Assembly (NCBI GenBank): GCA_000715855.1
Contig: KL571330.1
Span: 4,866 to 12,299, forward strand
From: Actinoplanes liguriensis
GTDB taxonomy: Bacteria > Actinomycetota > Actinomycetes > Mycobacteriales > Micromonosporaceae
Length of the DNA: 7,434 nucleotides
Direction: 5' to 3'
Position numbers and translations under genes: made by a program. Shown here piece after piece: positions 1 through 6,359 of the stretch. The notes under the pieces are model-generated. The model saw only the letters and a program-made list of their open reading frames with translations. It did no database searches and was not told the DNA's origin. Positions within the stretch are counted from its first letter, which is position 1; every line of letters starts with the position of its first letter.

Positions 1-1
1 C

Positions 2-688
2 GGGACCGGTGTGGCCGCCACCGAGCTGCCGATCGTGACGCTGCAGAACGGGATGGCGAACGAGCGGGCCGCACTCCGGTTCTTCGCGCACGTGATCGGC
101 GGTGTGATCTGGATTCCGGCCACCTATGTCGTGCCAGGGGAAGTCGTCAATCATGCCGAGGCGGCGCCCGCGGTGATTCACCTCGGACGGTTCCCGGGCG
201 GCGTCGACGAGACGACCGGAGACGTCGCGGAGGAAATGCGCCGGGGTGGCTTCATTCTGCGCACCGTCGAGCGGATCGCGGACTACAAGGCGGCCAAACT
301 GCGCGGGAACCTCTTCAACACGCTGGATGCGCTCTACCCGGACAGCCCGGCCCGGGACGCGGCGATGAGGACGTTGCAGGCCGAGGCGGACGCCGTCTTC
401 CGGGCCGCCGGGATCGTGCCGGCCGAGCTCGACCTCGGCGGGTTCCGGGAGGGGACGATCGCCGGGCACCCGCGGGCCGGCGCCTCCACCCGGCAGAGCC
501 TGACCAGGGCCGTCACCCCGGAGACCGACTTCCTGGACGGCGAGATCGTGCTGCTCGGGCGCCTGCACGGGGTGCCTGCCCCGGCCACCGCCGCGATCCA
601 GGCCCGGATGCACCGGGCGCTCGCCGAGGGGGTCACCGCGGGGTCCCTCGACGACCGGGACCTGCGGGAGACGCTCGGTGTGAGGTAG
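2..688 (+). CDS. Ketopantoate reductase family protein (ApbA/PanE-like), 5' end outside the window
   Basis: This is probably a cytoplasmic NAD(P)H-dependent reductase of the 2-dehydropantoate 2-reductase family, which reduces ketopantoate to pantoate for pantothenate/CoA synthesis. Many actinobacterial members act on other or unknown substrates. The frame is open to the left edge, so the GTG at 11 is unlikely to be the true start. About 95 residues with the Rossmann GxGxxG motif should lie upstream. Visible family marks are the LQNGM segment with its Asn at 47-49, Lys at 287-289 and 296-298 followed by Asn at 308-310 (the K..N region that holds the catalytic lysine), and STRQSL then ETDFLDGEIVLLGR, whose Glu at 521-523 matches the substrate-binding glutamate. 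The HGVPAP segment and the final helix fit the usual C-terminus. It ends in TAG. Family assignment is firm; use in CoA synthesis is not shown. Confidence 0.85.
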   Translation, partial: GTGVAATELPIVTLQNGMANERAALRFFAHVIGGVIWIPATYVVPGEVVNHAEAAPAVIHLGRFPGGVDETTGDVAEEMRRGGFILRTVERIADYKAAKLRGNLFNTLDALYPDSPARDAAMRTLQAEADAVFRAAGIVPAELDLGGFREGTIAGHPRAGASTRQSLTRAVTPETDFLDGEIVLLGRLHGVPAPATAAIQARMHRALAEGVTAGSLDDRDLRETLGVR

Positions 689-722
689 TCCCGAGCAGCG
701 GGAAGTCTCCGACGGGCAGAAC

Positions 723-728
723 TAGCAT
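723..728 (+). promoter_or_regulatory. Possible -10 element ahead of the dehydrogenase gene
   Basis: TAGCAT fits the actinobacterial TANNNT -10 pattern and lies in the 89-base gap between the reductase and dehydrogenase genes. A start of transcription near 735 would leave a leader of about 43 bases before the GTG at 778. No convincing TTGACA-like -35 is visible at the right distance; GGAAGT at 701-706 is the only candidate, with a 16-base spacer. This is a weak call. Confidence 0.18.
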
Positions 729-777
729 GTCGGTAATGTGCGGGGACCGACCGCCGAGAGATTGTTCTGGGAACCAC

Positions 778-3570
778 GTGACGACCGCTGCTGTCTCGAC
801 CGACCTCGTCCGGAGTCTGGCCCGGGCCGGGGTGCCCGACGTGCTGACCGACACGGCCCACCGCTCGGCGTATGCCAGCGACGCCTCGCTCTACCGGGTG
901 GTGCCGCAGGCGATCGTGCGGCCACGGCACGACGACGACGTGCTGGCGACGCTGGCGGTCTGCCGGGAGCTCGGCATCCCGATCACCGCGCGCGGCGCCG
1001 GCACCTCGGTCGCCGGGAACGCGATCGGCCCGGGCGTGATCCTCGACTTCAGCCGGCACATGAACCGGGTGCTCGAGATCGACGGCGACGCGCGGACGGC
1101 ACGGGTGCAGGCGGGGACCGTGCAGGCGACCCTGCAGGCGGCGGCACGGCCGTTCGGGCTGCGCTTCGGGCCGGACCCGTCGACGCACACGCGCTGCACG
1201 ATCGGCGGCATGATCGGGAACAACTCCTGCGGGTCGCGGACCCTGGGCTACGGCCGTACGTCCGATAACGTTCTTGATCTGAAAGCCTTCACCATCGACG
1301 GCGAGAGCCTTGCCGAGTCGAAGATCGTCGATTCGCTGCGGGATCTGATCGGGGCGAGCCTCGCGGTCGGGCGGACCGAGTTCGCGACGTTCGGGCGCCA
1401 GGTCTCCGGGTACGCGGTCGAGCACCTGCTGCCGGAGAACGGGTTCAACCTCACCGAGTTCCTGGTCGGCAGCGAGGGCACGCTCGCCGTGATCACCGAG
1501 GCCACGGTACGTCTGGTCGCCGATCCGAAGCACCGCACGCTGGTGGTGCTCGGCTACCCGGACTTCGGCACGGCCGGTGACGTCATCCCCGCCATCCTGG
1601 AGTTCACGCCGACCGCGTGCGAGGGCCTCGACCACCGAATCTGCGACCTGGTGCGCAGCCGCCGCGGGCCGGACGCGGTCCCGCCGCTGCCCGGTGGCAC
1701 CGCCTGGCTGATGGTCGAGATCGCCGGTGACGACCCCGACGATGTCCGTTCCCGAACAGAGAAGGTCATCGAAGCCGCCCAGGCGATCGACCACCTCGTC
1801 GTCGAGGACCCGGCGCTGGCCGCGCCGCTGTGGAAGATCCGGGAGGACGGCGCCGGGCTGGCCGGGCGCGCGCCGAGCGGCCTGCCCGCGCACGCCGGAT
1901 GGGAGGACTCGGCGGTGCCGCCCGCGAAGATCGGGGCCTACCTGCGCGACTTCGACGCGCTGGGCGCGCGGCACGGGCTGAGCATGATGCCGTACGGGCA
2001 TCTCGGTGACGGCTGCGTGCACGTCCGGCTCGACTTTCCGCTGGACAAACCGGGCGGGCCGGGCAAATTCCGGGCGTTCCTGGAGGACGCGGCGGATCTC
2101 GTGGTCAGCTACGGCGGGTCGCTCTCGGGCGAGCACGGCGACGGGCGGGCGCGCAGCGAACTGCTGAGCCGGATGTACTCGCCCGCGGCAATGAGCCTGT
2201 TCCGGCAGATCAAGCACACGTTCGACCCGTCGAACCTGCTGAACCCGGGCAACCTGGTGGATCCCGACCCGGTCGACGCGAACATCCGCGTCTCGCAGGC
2301 ACGGCCGGTGCGGACCAAACTGGCCCTCGCCTACCACTCCGACGGCGGAGACTTCAACCAGGCCGTGCACCGGTGCACCGGCGTGGGCAAGTGCCGCGCG
2401 GACACGACCGTGCTCGGGGGCGTGATGTGCCCCTCGTTCCTGGCGACCAAGGACGAGAAGGACTCGACTCGCGGACGGGCTCGCGTCCTGCAGGAGATGC
2501 TCGACGGGGACCTGGCGCCGGACTGGGGCTCACCGGCCGTACACGATGCTCTGGATCTTTGTTTGTCCTGCAAGGGCTGCGCGTCGGACTGTCCGACCGG
2601 GATCGACATGGCGGCCTACAAGTCCGAGGTTCTGCACCAGAGTTTCAAGGGGCGGGCTCGGCCGCGGTCGCATTACTCGCTGGGCTGGCTGCCTCGGTGG
2701 TCCCGGCTGGCTTCCAAGTTTCCCGCTCTCGCGAACCTGATGACGAGTCTGCCGGGGATCCGGGGGTTGGCGCTCTGGGTCGCCGGAGTGGACTCGCGAA
2801 GGTCGATCCCGACATTCGCCCCTCGGACCTTCAAGTCCGACTTCAAGCCGATCAAGACCGGCAAGCCGGTCATTCTGTTCGTGGACAGCTTTACCGACCA
2901 CTTCGCGCCCTCGATCGCGCAGGCCGCGGTCGATCTGCTGGTCGATGCCGGCTATGCGCCCCAGGTGACCAGCAAGAAGGCTTGCTGCGGACTCACCTGG
3001 ATCTCCACCGGGCAGCTCGACGCGGCCCGGCGCATCCTCGGCGCCACCGTTGACGAACTGCACCAGGCGGTCAAGAAGGGCATTCCGATCGTTGGCCTCG
3101 AACCGTCCTGCACCGGCGTGCTGCGGCAGGACGCGGTCGAGCTCGTCGACAACGAAGCCGCCCGCGAGGTCGCCGCGGCCACCAAGACGGTGGCCGAACT
3201 GCTCGCCGCCACGCCCGGCTGGACTCCCCCGTCGCTGTCCGGCGTACGCGTCATCGCGCAGCCGCACTGCCACCACCACGCCGTGATGGGCTGGGAAGCC
3301 GACGCCAAGCTGCTGAAACAGACCGGGGCCACGGTGCAGCGGCTCGGCGGATGCTGCGGGCTGGCCGGCAACTTCGGGGTCGAACGCGGGCACTACGAGG
3401 TGTCCGTCGCCGTCGCCGAACAGCAACTGCTGCCCGCGTTGGAGAAAGCCGCCGAGGGCGACGTCTTCCTGGCCGACGGGTTCTCCTGCCGGACCCAGGC
3501 CGACGACCTCGCCGACGTCCCGGGCGTGCACCTGGTGCAGTTGCTCGCCGACGCGCTGCCCCGCACATGA
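778..3570 (+). CDS. Fused FAD-binding and 4Fe-4S dehydrogenase, D-2-hydroxyacid type (YdiJ/D-lactate dehydrogenase-like)
   Basis: A 930-residue flavin/iron-sulfur oxidoreductase that should oxidise a D-2-hydroxyacid (D-lactate or D-2-hydroxyglutarate are the family substrates) and pass electrons to the respiratory chain, probably at the inner face of the membrane. It resembles GlcD and GlcF joined in one chain. Residues about 43-245 are the FAD_binding_4 domain (ARGAGTSVAGN, IGGMIGNNSCGSRTLGYGR, LVGSEGTLAVITEA). Residues about 275-510 are the FAD-oxidase C domain, with the metal/substrate motifs GHLGDGCVHV (His408, His415) and GEHGDG (Glu452, His453). Cys533, Cys539 and Cys551 lie in the CTGVGKC...MCPS region, and CxxCxxCxxxCP (Cys595, 598, 601, 605) is a classic cluster ligand set. 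Two CCG domains follow (Cys736-737 with Cys778; His830-Cys831 with Cys859-860). The GTG start is preferred: GGGA precedes it by 5 bases, and the in-frame ATGs at 727 and 736 add a poor Cys-containing leader. The substrate is inferred only. Confidence 0.92.
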   Translation: MTTAAVSTDLVRSLARAGVPDVLTDTAHRSAYASDASLYRVVPQAIVRPRHDDDVLATLAVCRELGIPITARGAGTSVAGNAIGPGVILDFSRHMNRVLEIDGDARTARVQAGTVQATLQAAARPFGLRFGPDPSTHTRCTIGGMIGNNSCGSRTLGYGRTSDNVLDLKAFTIDGESLAESKIVDSLRDLIGASLAVGRTEFATFGRQVSGYAVEHLLPENGFNLTEFLVGSEGTLAVITEATVRLVADPKHRTLVVLGYPDFGTAGDVIPAILEFTPTACEGLDHRICDLVRSRRGPDAVPPLPGGTAWLMVEIAGDDPDDVRSRTEKVIEAAQAIDHLVVEDPALAAPLWKIREDGAGLAGRAPSGLPAHAGWEDSAVPPAKIGAYLRDFDALGARHGLSMMPYGHLGDGCVHVRLDFPLDKPGGPGKFRAFLEDAADLVVSYGGSLSGEHGDGRARSELLSRMYSPAAMSLFRQIKHTFDPSNLLNPGNLVDPDPVDANIRVSQARPVRTKLALAYHSDGGDFNQAVHRCTGVGKCRADTTVLGGVMCPSFLATKDEKDSTRGRARVLQEMLDGDLAPDWGSPAVHDALDLCLSCKGCASDCPTGIDMAAYKSEVLHQSFKGRARPRSHYSLGWLPRWSRLASKFPALANLMTSLPGIRGLALWVAGVDSRRSIPTFAPRTFKSDFKPIKTGKPVILFVDSFTDHFAPSIAQAAVDLLVDAGYAPQVTSKKACCGLTWISTGQLDAARRILGATVDELHQAVKKGIPIVGLEPSCTGVLRQDAVELVDNEAAREVAAATKTVAELLAATPGWTPPSLSGVRVIAQPHCHHHAVMGWEADAKLLKQTGATVQRLGGCCGLAGNFGVERGHYEVSVAVAEQQLLPALEKAAEGDVFLADGFSCRTQADDLADVPGVHLVQLLADALPRT

Positions 3571-4037
3571 TCCGGGCGTTCCGCTGGGACGACTACGACT
3601 CGGTCGCCGCCGTGTGGGTGGCGGCCGGAGCGGACGTCCTCCCCCGCCCCGAACTCGAACAGAAACTCACCCGGGACCCGGAACTGTTCCTGGTCGCCGT
3701 CGCCGAATCCGGGATCACCGGCGCAATCCTCGGGACGTGGGACGGGCGGCGCGGCTGGATCTTCCGGCTCGCGGTCGACCCCGCCCACCGCCGCCAAGGC
3801 ATCGCGACAGACCTGGTCCACGAGCTGGAACAACGCTTCTCGGCACTCGGCTGCCCCCGGATCAACCTGCTCGTGCTGCCCCACAACGAGGCCGGCCTGC
3901 GGTTCTGGCAGGAGCTCGGCTATCTCCCGGCCCCAGACATCCTCTGCACCAAGCCCCTCCCACAGCAATCGCCAGTAGCCCACCACAGCCCTGATGAGTC
4001 GCACGCCACCGGCCCGCAACGTCGACCACAGTCCTAA
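3567..4037 (+). CDS. GNAT family N-acetyltransferase
   Basis: A 156-residue acetyl-CoA-dependent acetyltransferase of the GNAT fold, presumably cytoplasmic; the acceptor (protein N-terminus, amino group of a metabolite or antibiotic) cannot be read from sequence. The N-terminus MIRAFRWDDYDSVAAVW is typical strand 1/helix 1. Motif A is FRLAVDPAHRRQGIATDLV, with the pyrophosphate-binding RRQGIA at residues 75-80. Motif B is LPHNEAGLRFWQELGY (Asn107 to Tyr119). The recognisable fold ends near residue 131. The last 25 residues are a Pro/His/Gln/Ser-rich tail, and residues 138-156 plus the TAA stop are encoded by the tandem array that begins at 3978. The ATG overlaps the TGA of the dehydrogenase gene (ATGA), which fixes the start and indicates translational coupling. 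No separate ribosome site is needed or obvious. Confidence 0.9.
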   Translation: MIRAFRWDDYDSVAAVWVAAGADVLPRPELEQKLTRDPELFLVAVAESGITGAILGTWDGRRGWIFRLAVDPAHRRQGIATDLVHELEQRFSALGCPRINLLVLPHNEAGLRFWQELGYLPAPDILCTKPLPQQSPVAHHSPDESHATGPQRRPQS

Positions 4038-4148
4038 CCGCTCACACGCCACCACCCGACAACGCCCACCACAACCCCGCAACCGCCACACACCACCACT
4101 CCACGGCGCTCACCACAGCCCTGACAGTCACATCCCACCATTCCGTGG
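3978..4148. repeat. Degenerate tandem array, four units of 42-44 bp
   Basis: Four consecutive imperfect units occupy 3978-4019 (42 bp), 4020-4062 (43 bp), 4063-4106 (44 bp) and 4107-4148 (42 bp). Each opens with a CACCACAGCCCTGA-like core (GACCACAGTCCTAA in unit 2, CACCACAACCCCGC in unit 3) and continues with a CACACGCCACC-like block. Units 1 and 2 share one type of ending (GGCCCGCAA / ACCCGACAA) and units 3 and 4 another (CACTCCACGG / CATTCCGTGG). The plus strand is rich in C and A and poor in G. The array covers the end of the acetyltransferase gene and most of the following spacer. A possible partial unit sits at about 3954-3977. It resembles a VNTR-type locus; no function is evident. Confidence 0.75.
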
Positions 4149-4252
4149 CACGTCGCTGCGCCGTTCCGCGGCCGAGCTGCGGTCCGCAGTGTGGCCGGAG
4201 CACGGCAGCGCCCGGCATTCGACGACCGGCTTCCCCCGGGCGTGGCGCGCCC
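4149..4252. other. Remainder of the spacer before the propeller-like gene
   Basis: This GC-rich stretch lies between the tandem array and the preferred ATG at 4253. It contains a 13-bp palindrome, CTGCGG-T-CCGCAG, at 4177-4189. I see no AT-containing -10 hexamer, no strong ribosome site and no terminator hairpin for the acetyltransferase transcript. The frame of the downstream gene is open here back to a GTG at 4145, so part of it could be coding if that start is used. Confidence 0.4.
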
Positions 4253-5410
4253 ATGGTCGAATGGGGCATGCTGCTCGCCCCGTTGCTCGCGGCCGCGATC
4301 TCGGCCGGCCCGGTCACAGCCGGCCCGATCTCGGTCGGGCCGGTCTCGATCGGGCCAGTCTCGGCCGGTCCAGTCATGGCCACGGTCGCCGACGGCCGGG
4401 TCTGCCGGATCGCCGACCAGCGCCTGGACGAGCTGTCAGGGCTGGTGGCCACCACCGACGGCTACATCGTGGTGAACGACGGCGCCGACAAAGCCTCCCA
4501 CCGCAAGATCTTCTACCTGTCGAAGAACTGCTCGGTCCGCCGAACCGTGTCCTACCCGTCCCGGCCACGGGACACCGAGGACCTGCAGCTCGGGCGTGAC
4601 GGCACACTCTGGGTAGCGGACATCGGCGACAACGGCGCGTCCCGGAACACGATCGCGTTGTGGAAGCTCGCTCCGGGCGCGTCGAAACCCTCCCTGTTCC
4701 GACTGTCATACCCGGACGGCGCCCGCGACGCGGAGGCCCTGTTGATCGCCCCGGACGGAACGCCGATCATCGTGACGAAGACCGCAGGCTCCGCAGGCAT
4801 CTACATACCGGCCGAGCCGCTGAAGGCGAAGTCCACAACGACGCTGAAGCTCGCCGGCTCGGTCGCGGTCCCGTTGACCACGACCAGCAACCCGTACTCG
4901 TTCGCCGGCCGCCTCGTCATCACCGGCGCGGCGACCAGCCCGGACGGCGCCCGTGTGGTCCTGCGCACTTACGCCGACGCCTTCGAATACGACGTCCCCG
5001 ACGGTGACGTGGTCAAAGCCCTCACCTCCGGCACTCCGCGCCAGGTCGCCCTCCCCGACGAACCGCAGGGTGAATCGATCGCCTACACCCCCGACGGCAC
5101 CGCGTTGCTGACCGTCTCCGAGGGTTCCAAGCCCTCCCTCCTGCGCTATCCCCTCCCTTCAGCCCCCTCCCCCGCCGTCCCGTCCACGCCCGGTTCGCCC
5201 GGTCCCGGTTCGCCCGATTCCGCATCGTCCGGCTCTGCTCCGCCAGGCTCTGTCTCGTCCGCGCCGCCCGCCCCCGCTCTCGCCGCGGCGCAGACCCCCG
5301 CCAAACCGTCCTCCCGTCTCCCTCTCGCCCTGTTCCTGATCGCCGCAACCACGGTCGTCCTCGCCGCCGCGGTCACCCTCCTCCGCCGCCGATCCCGCGG
5401 ACCTCGATAG
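4253..5410 (+). CDS. Secreted/membrane-anchored protein with beta-propeller-like repeats, function unknown
   Basis: A 385-residue extracytoplasmic protein whose role I do not recognise. The hydrophobic stretch LLAPLLAAAISA near the N-terminus looks like a signal peptide, though it lacks a positively charged start. Five pentapeptides of the form (I/V)-(S/T)-x-G-P follow at residues 16-40. The body (about 45-299) has repeated blade-like segments: LSGLVATTDGYIVVNDG, DTEDLQLGRDGTLWVADIGDN (107-127), RDAEALLIAPDGTPIIVTK (from 158), ATSPDGARVVLRTYAD and QGESIAYTPDGTALLTVSE. These suggest a propeller, with recurring Glu and Asp-Gly-Thr positions. Cys51 and Cys93 may form a disulfide. A Pro/Ser/Gly linker (300-352), a membrane helix (about 356-377) and an RRRSR tail give a C-terminal anchor; there is no LPxTG motif. 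The start is uncertain: ATG 4268 and GTG 4145 are in frame, and none has a clear ribosome site. Confidence 0.8.
   Translation: MVEWGMLLAPLLAAAISAGPVTAGPISVGPVSIGPVSAGPVMATVADGRVCRIADQRLDELSGLVATTDGYIVVNDGADKASHRKIFYLSKNCSVRRTVSYPSRPRDTEDLQLGRDGTLWVADIGDNGASRNTIALWKLAPGASKPSLFRLSYPDGARDAEALLIAPDGTPIIVTKTAGSAGIYIPAEPLKAKSTTTLKLAGSVAVPLTTTSNPYSFAGRLVITGAATSPDGARVVLRTYADAFEYDVPDGDVVKALTSGTPRQVALPDEPQGESIAYTPDGTALLTVSEGSKPSLLRYPLPSAPSPAVPSTPGSPGPGSPDSASSGSAPPGSVSSAPPAPALAAAQTPAKPSSRLPLALFLIAATTVVLAAAVTLLRRRSRGPR
4298..4372 (+). repeat. Five 15-bp tandem units encoding (I/V)(S/T)xGP pentapeptides
   Basis: In-frame units start at 4298, 4313, 4328, 4343 and 4358 and encode ISAGP, VTAGP, ISVGP, VSIGP and VSAGP. 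The DNA units follow the pattern (A/G)TCTCGGYCGGSCCN with substitutions, so similarity holds at the DNA level and not only in the protein. They lie directly after the signal-like hydrophobic segment of the propeller-like protein. Confidence 0.85.
5189..5216 (+). repeat. 13-bp direct repeat in the Pro/Ser linker of the propeller-like gene
   Basis: CCCGGTTCGCCCG occurs at 5189-5201 and again at 5204-5216, 15 bp apart and in frame. It duplicates a Pro-Gly-Ser-Pro element in the linker before the membrane helix. The surrounding linker is low in complexity and biased to Pro, Ser and Gly codons. Confidence 0.6.
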
Positions 5411-5579
5411 GCCGCCCCTACGGTCGACCGGCTCCAACTGCGGCTCGCGCCAAGGCGTTCGACGACACGCCCTCAAGCCCGACCCCGGCACCCCGGCACC
5501 CCGGCACCCCGGCAGAGTCTCGGTGACCCGGGCGAGCACCGCCAGGCCACCCACCAGCCGCAACGGGAAGGCGCGCTGC
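5411..5579. other. Convergent intergenic spacer
   Basis: This 169-base spacer separates the stop of the plus-strand propeller-like gene from the stop of the minus-strand membrane-protein gene. It holds the 8-bp tandem array at 5482-5513. A classic GC hairpin followed by a T run is not visible on either strand. Any termination signal here must therefore be of another type, possibly involving the G-rich array. Confidence 0.6.
5482..5513. repeat. Four perfect 8-bp tandem units (ACCCCGGC), G-quadruplex pattern on the minus strand
   Basis: ACCCCGGC is repeated four times without mismatch. Read on the minus strand this gives four runs of GGGG separated by three identical TGCC loops, which matches the standard intramolecular G-quadruplex pattern. 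The array lies 67-98 bases past the stop codon of the minus-strand membrane-protein gene, so the G-rich strand would be present in that gene's 3' transcript. Confidence 0.85.
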
Positions 5580-6323
5580 TCACCAGCCGCCGTTGACGAA
5601 GGCCTCGAAAGCCGGCTCCGGATCGGCCGCGACGGACGTGTTGGCGACCAGCAGGACGATCATGGCGACGGACAGCAGGGCGGCGACGGCGGTGAACGAA
5701 CCGATCGTCAAGCGGCTGCGCCGGTCGGACGGGCTGGTCCGCTTGAAGCGGCGCACGGCCAGCACTGTCGCGCCGACGAACACGGCGGTGAGGACTCCGG
5801 CGATCACGGCCATCGCCACGTGGTAGCGCGCGAAGTCGTCGACCATCACCGTGACCGCCGCCGGCGGATGCGCGCCCTCGGCCAGCTGCGGGGCGACCTG
5901 TGCAAGCTCGTTGCCCGGCAGCATCGGGAGCAGGGAGGCGAACGGCGCGACCGCGCCCTGGACGTTGGCCATCACGGCGGCGAGTGCGACCACGCCGAGC
6001 AGCCCGACGGCGACGCCGGCCACGGCGCGACCGGGCCCGCCGGAGCGCAGGAACGCCCTGGTGATCAACGTGCCGAGCGCGATCAGCACCACCAGGAGCA
6101 GTGCGGCGATGGCGCCTTTGGCCAGGTGATAGCGGAACCAGTAGTCGACCACCGGCTGCAGGTGGTCACGGTGGTCGCTGCGCCAGAACTCCTCGAACGA
6201 CAGGCGCAGCGCCGGCCCGAGGCCGCCCGGCAGACTGCCGGCGATCGGCCCCGGAGCCAGCACGAACGCGGCGACCAGGAAGGCGGTGAGAGCGGTGAGA
6301 GCGGCGGGGATGCGTTGCGTCAT
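5580..6323 (-). CDS. Polytopic membrane protein with internal duplication, function unknown
   Basis: A 247-residue integral membrane protein with about five hydrophobic segments: near residues 8-27 (possibly a signal anchor), 70-88, 101-119, 169-190 and 207-228. I do not recognise a characterised family. The core is built from two related halves. VVDYWFRYHLAKGAIA (from 58) matches VMVDDFARYHVAMAVIA (from 159) at a constant offset of 102 residues, and each half ends its helix with R-x-F-x-R (89-93 and 191-195). A second hydrophobic segment follows in each half, leading to MANVQGAVAPF and VANTSVAADPEPAF. The paired Asp and Arg-Tyr-His just before each helix are the most conserved polar positions. 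The ATG at 6323 is preceded by TGGGG, a weak ribosome site. It lies 82 bases downstream of the PHP gene on the same strand and may share its transcript. It is convergent with the propeller-like gene. Confidence 0.82.
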   Translation of the reverse strand: MTQRIPAALTALTAFLVAAFVLAPGPIAGSLPGGLGPALRLSFEEFWRSDHRDHLQPVVDYWFRYHLAKGAIAALLLVVLIALGTLITRAFLRSGGPGRAVAGVAVGLLGVVALAAVMANVQGAVAPFASLLPMLPGNELAQVAPQLAEGAHPPAAVTVMVDDFARYHVAMAVIAGVLTAVFVGATVLAVRRFKRTSPSDRRSRLTIGSFTAVAALLSVAMIVLLVANTSVAADPEPAFEAFVNGGW

Positions 6324-6359
6324 GCGCCCCAGACTGGCCGAGCCGCCCGCCCGGGACCA

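Noticed and set aside
334..2370. 678-codon open frame on the minus strand across the reductase and dehydrogenase genes
   Set aside because: It is antisense to two clearly recognisable enzymes, and its product is an Arg/Pro/His/Gln-rich string without motifs, as expected for the shadow of GC-rich coding DNA.
2530..3531. 333-codon minus-strand frame opposite the iron-sulfur half of the dehydrogenase
   Set aside because: The plus-strand frame carries the cluster cysteines and CCG motifs. The antisense product shows no domain and simply mirrors third-position GC bias.
3978..4148. CRISPR-like array
   Set aside because: The units are contiguous and diverged along their whole length. There are no conserved repeats alternating with unique spacers and no cas genes nearby.
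4177..4189. CTGCGG-T-CCGCAG palindrome as an operator or terminator
   Set aside because: Short palindromes of G and C are common by chance here; no T run follows and no promoter element lies next to it.
4042..4455. 137-codon minus-strand frame across the array, with Trp/Val/Gly-rich sequence
   Set aside because: The composition reflects the G/T-rich complement of the array and the antisense of the pentapeptide repeat. No start context or motif supports it.
3994..4599. 201-codon plus-strand frame through the tandem array and into the propeller-like gene
   Set aside because: It is Pro/His/Arg-rich, overlaps the better-supported frame, and its first part is only a translation of the 43-bp repeat.
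5320..5410. Sortase (LPxTG) anchor at the C-terminus of the propeller-like protein
   Set aside because: A hydrophobic helix and an Arg-rich tail are present, but no LPxTG-type motif precedes them; RLPLA does not fit. A plain membrane anchor is the better reading.
5421..5430. CGGTCGACCG palindrome just after the propeller-like gene
   Set aside because: A 10-bp self-complementary site without a loop cannot form a useful hairpin, has no T run after it, and is expected by chance at this base composition.
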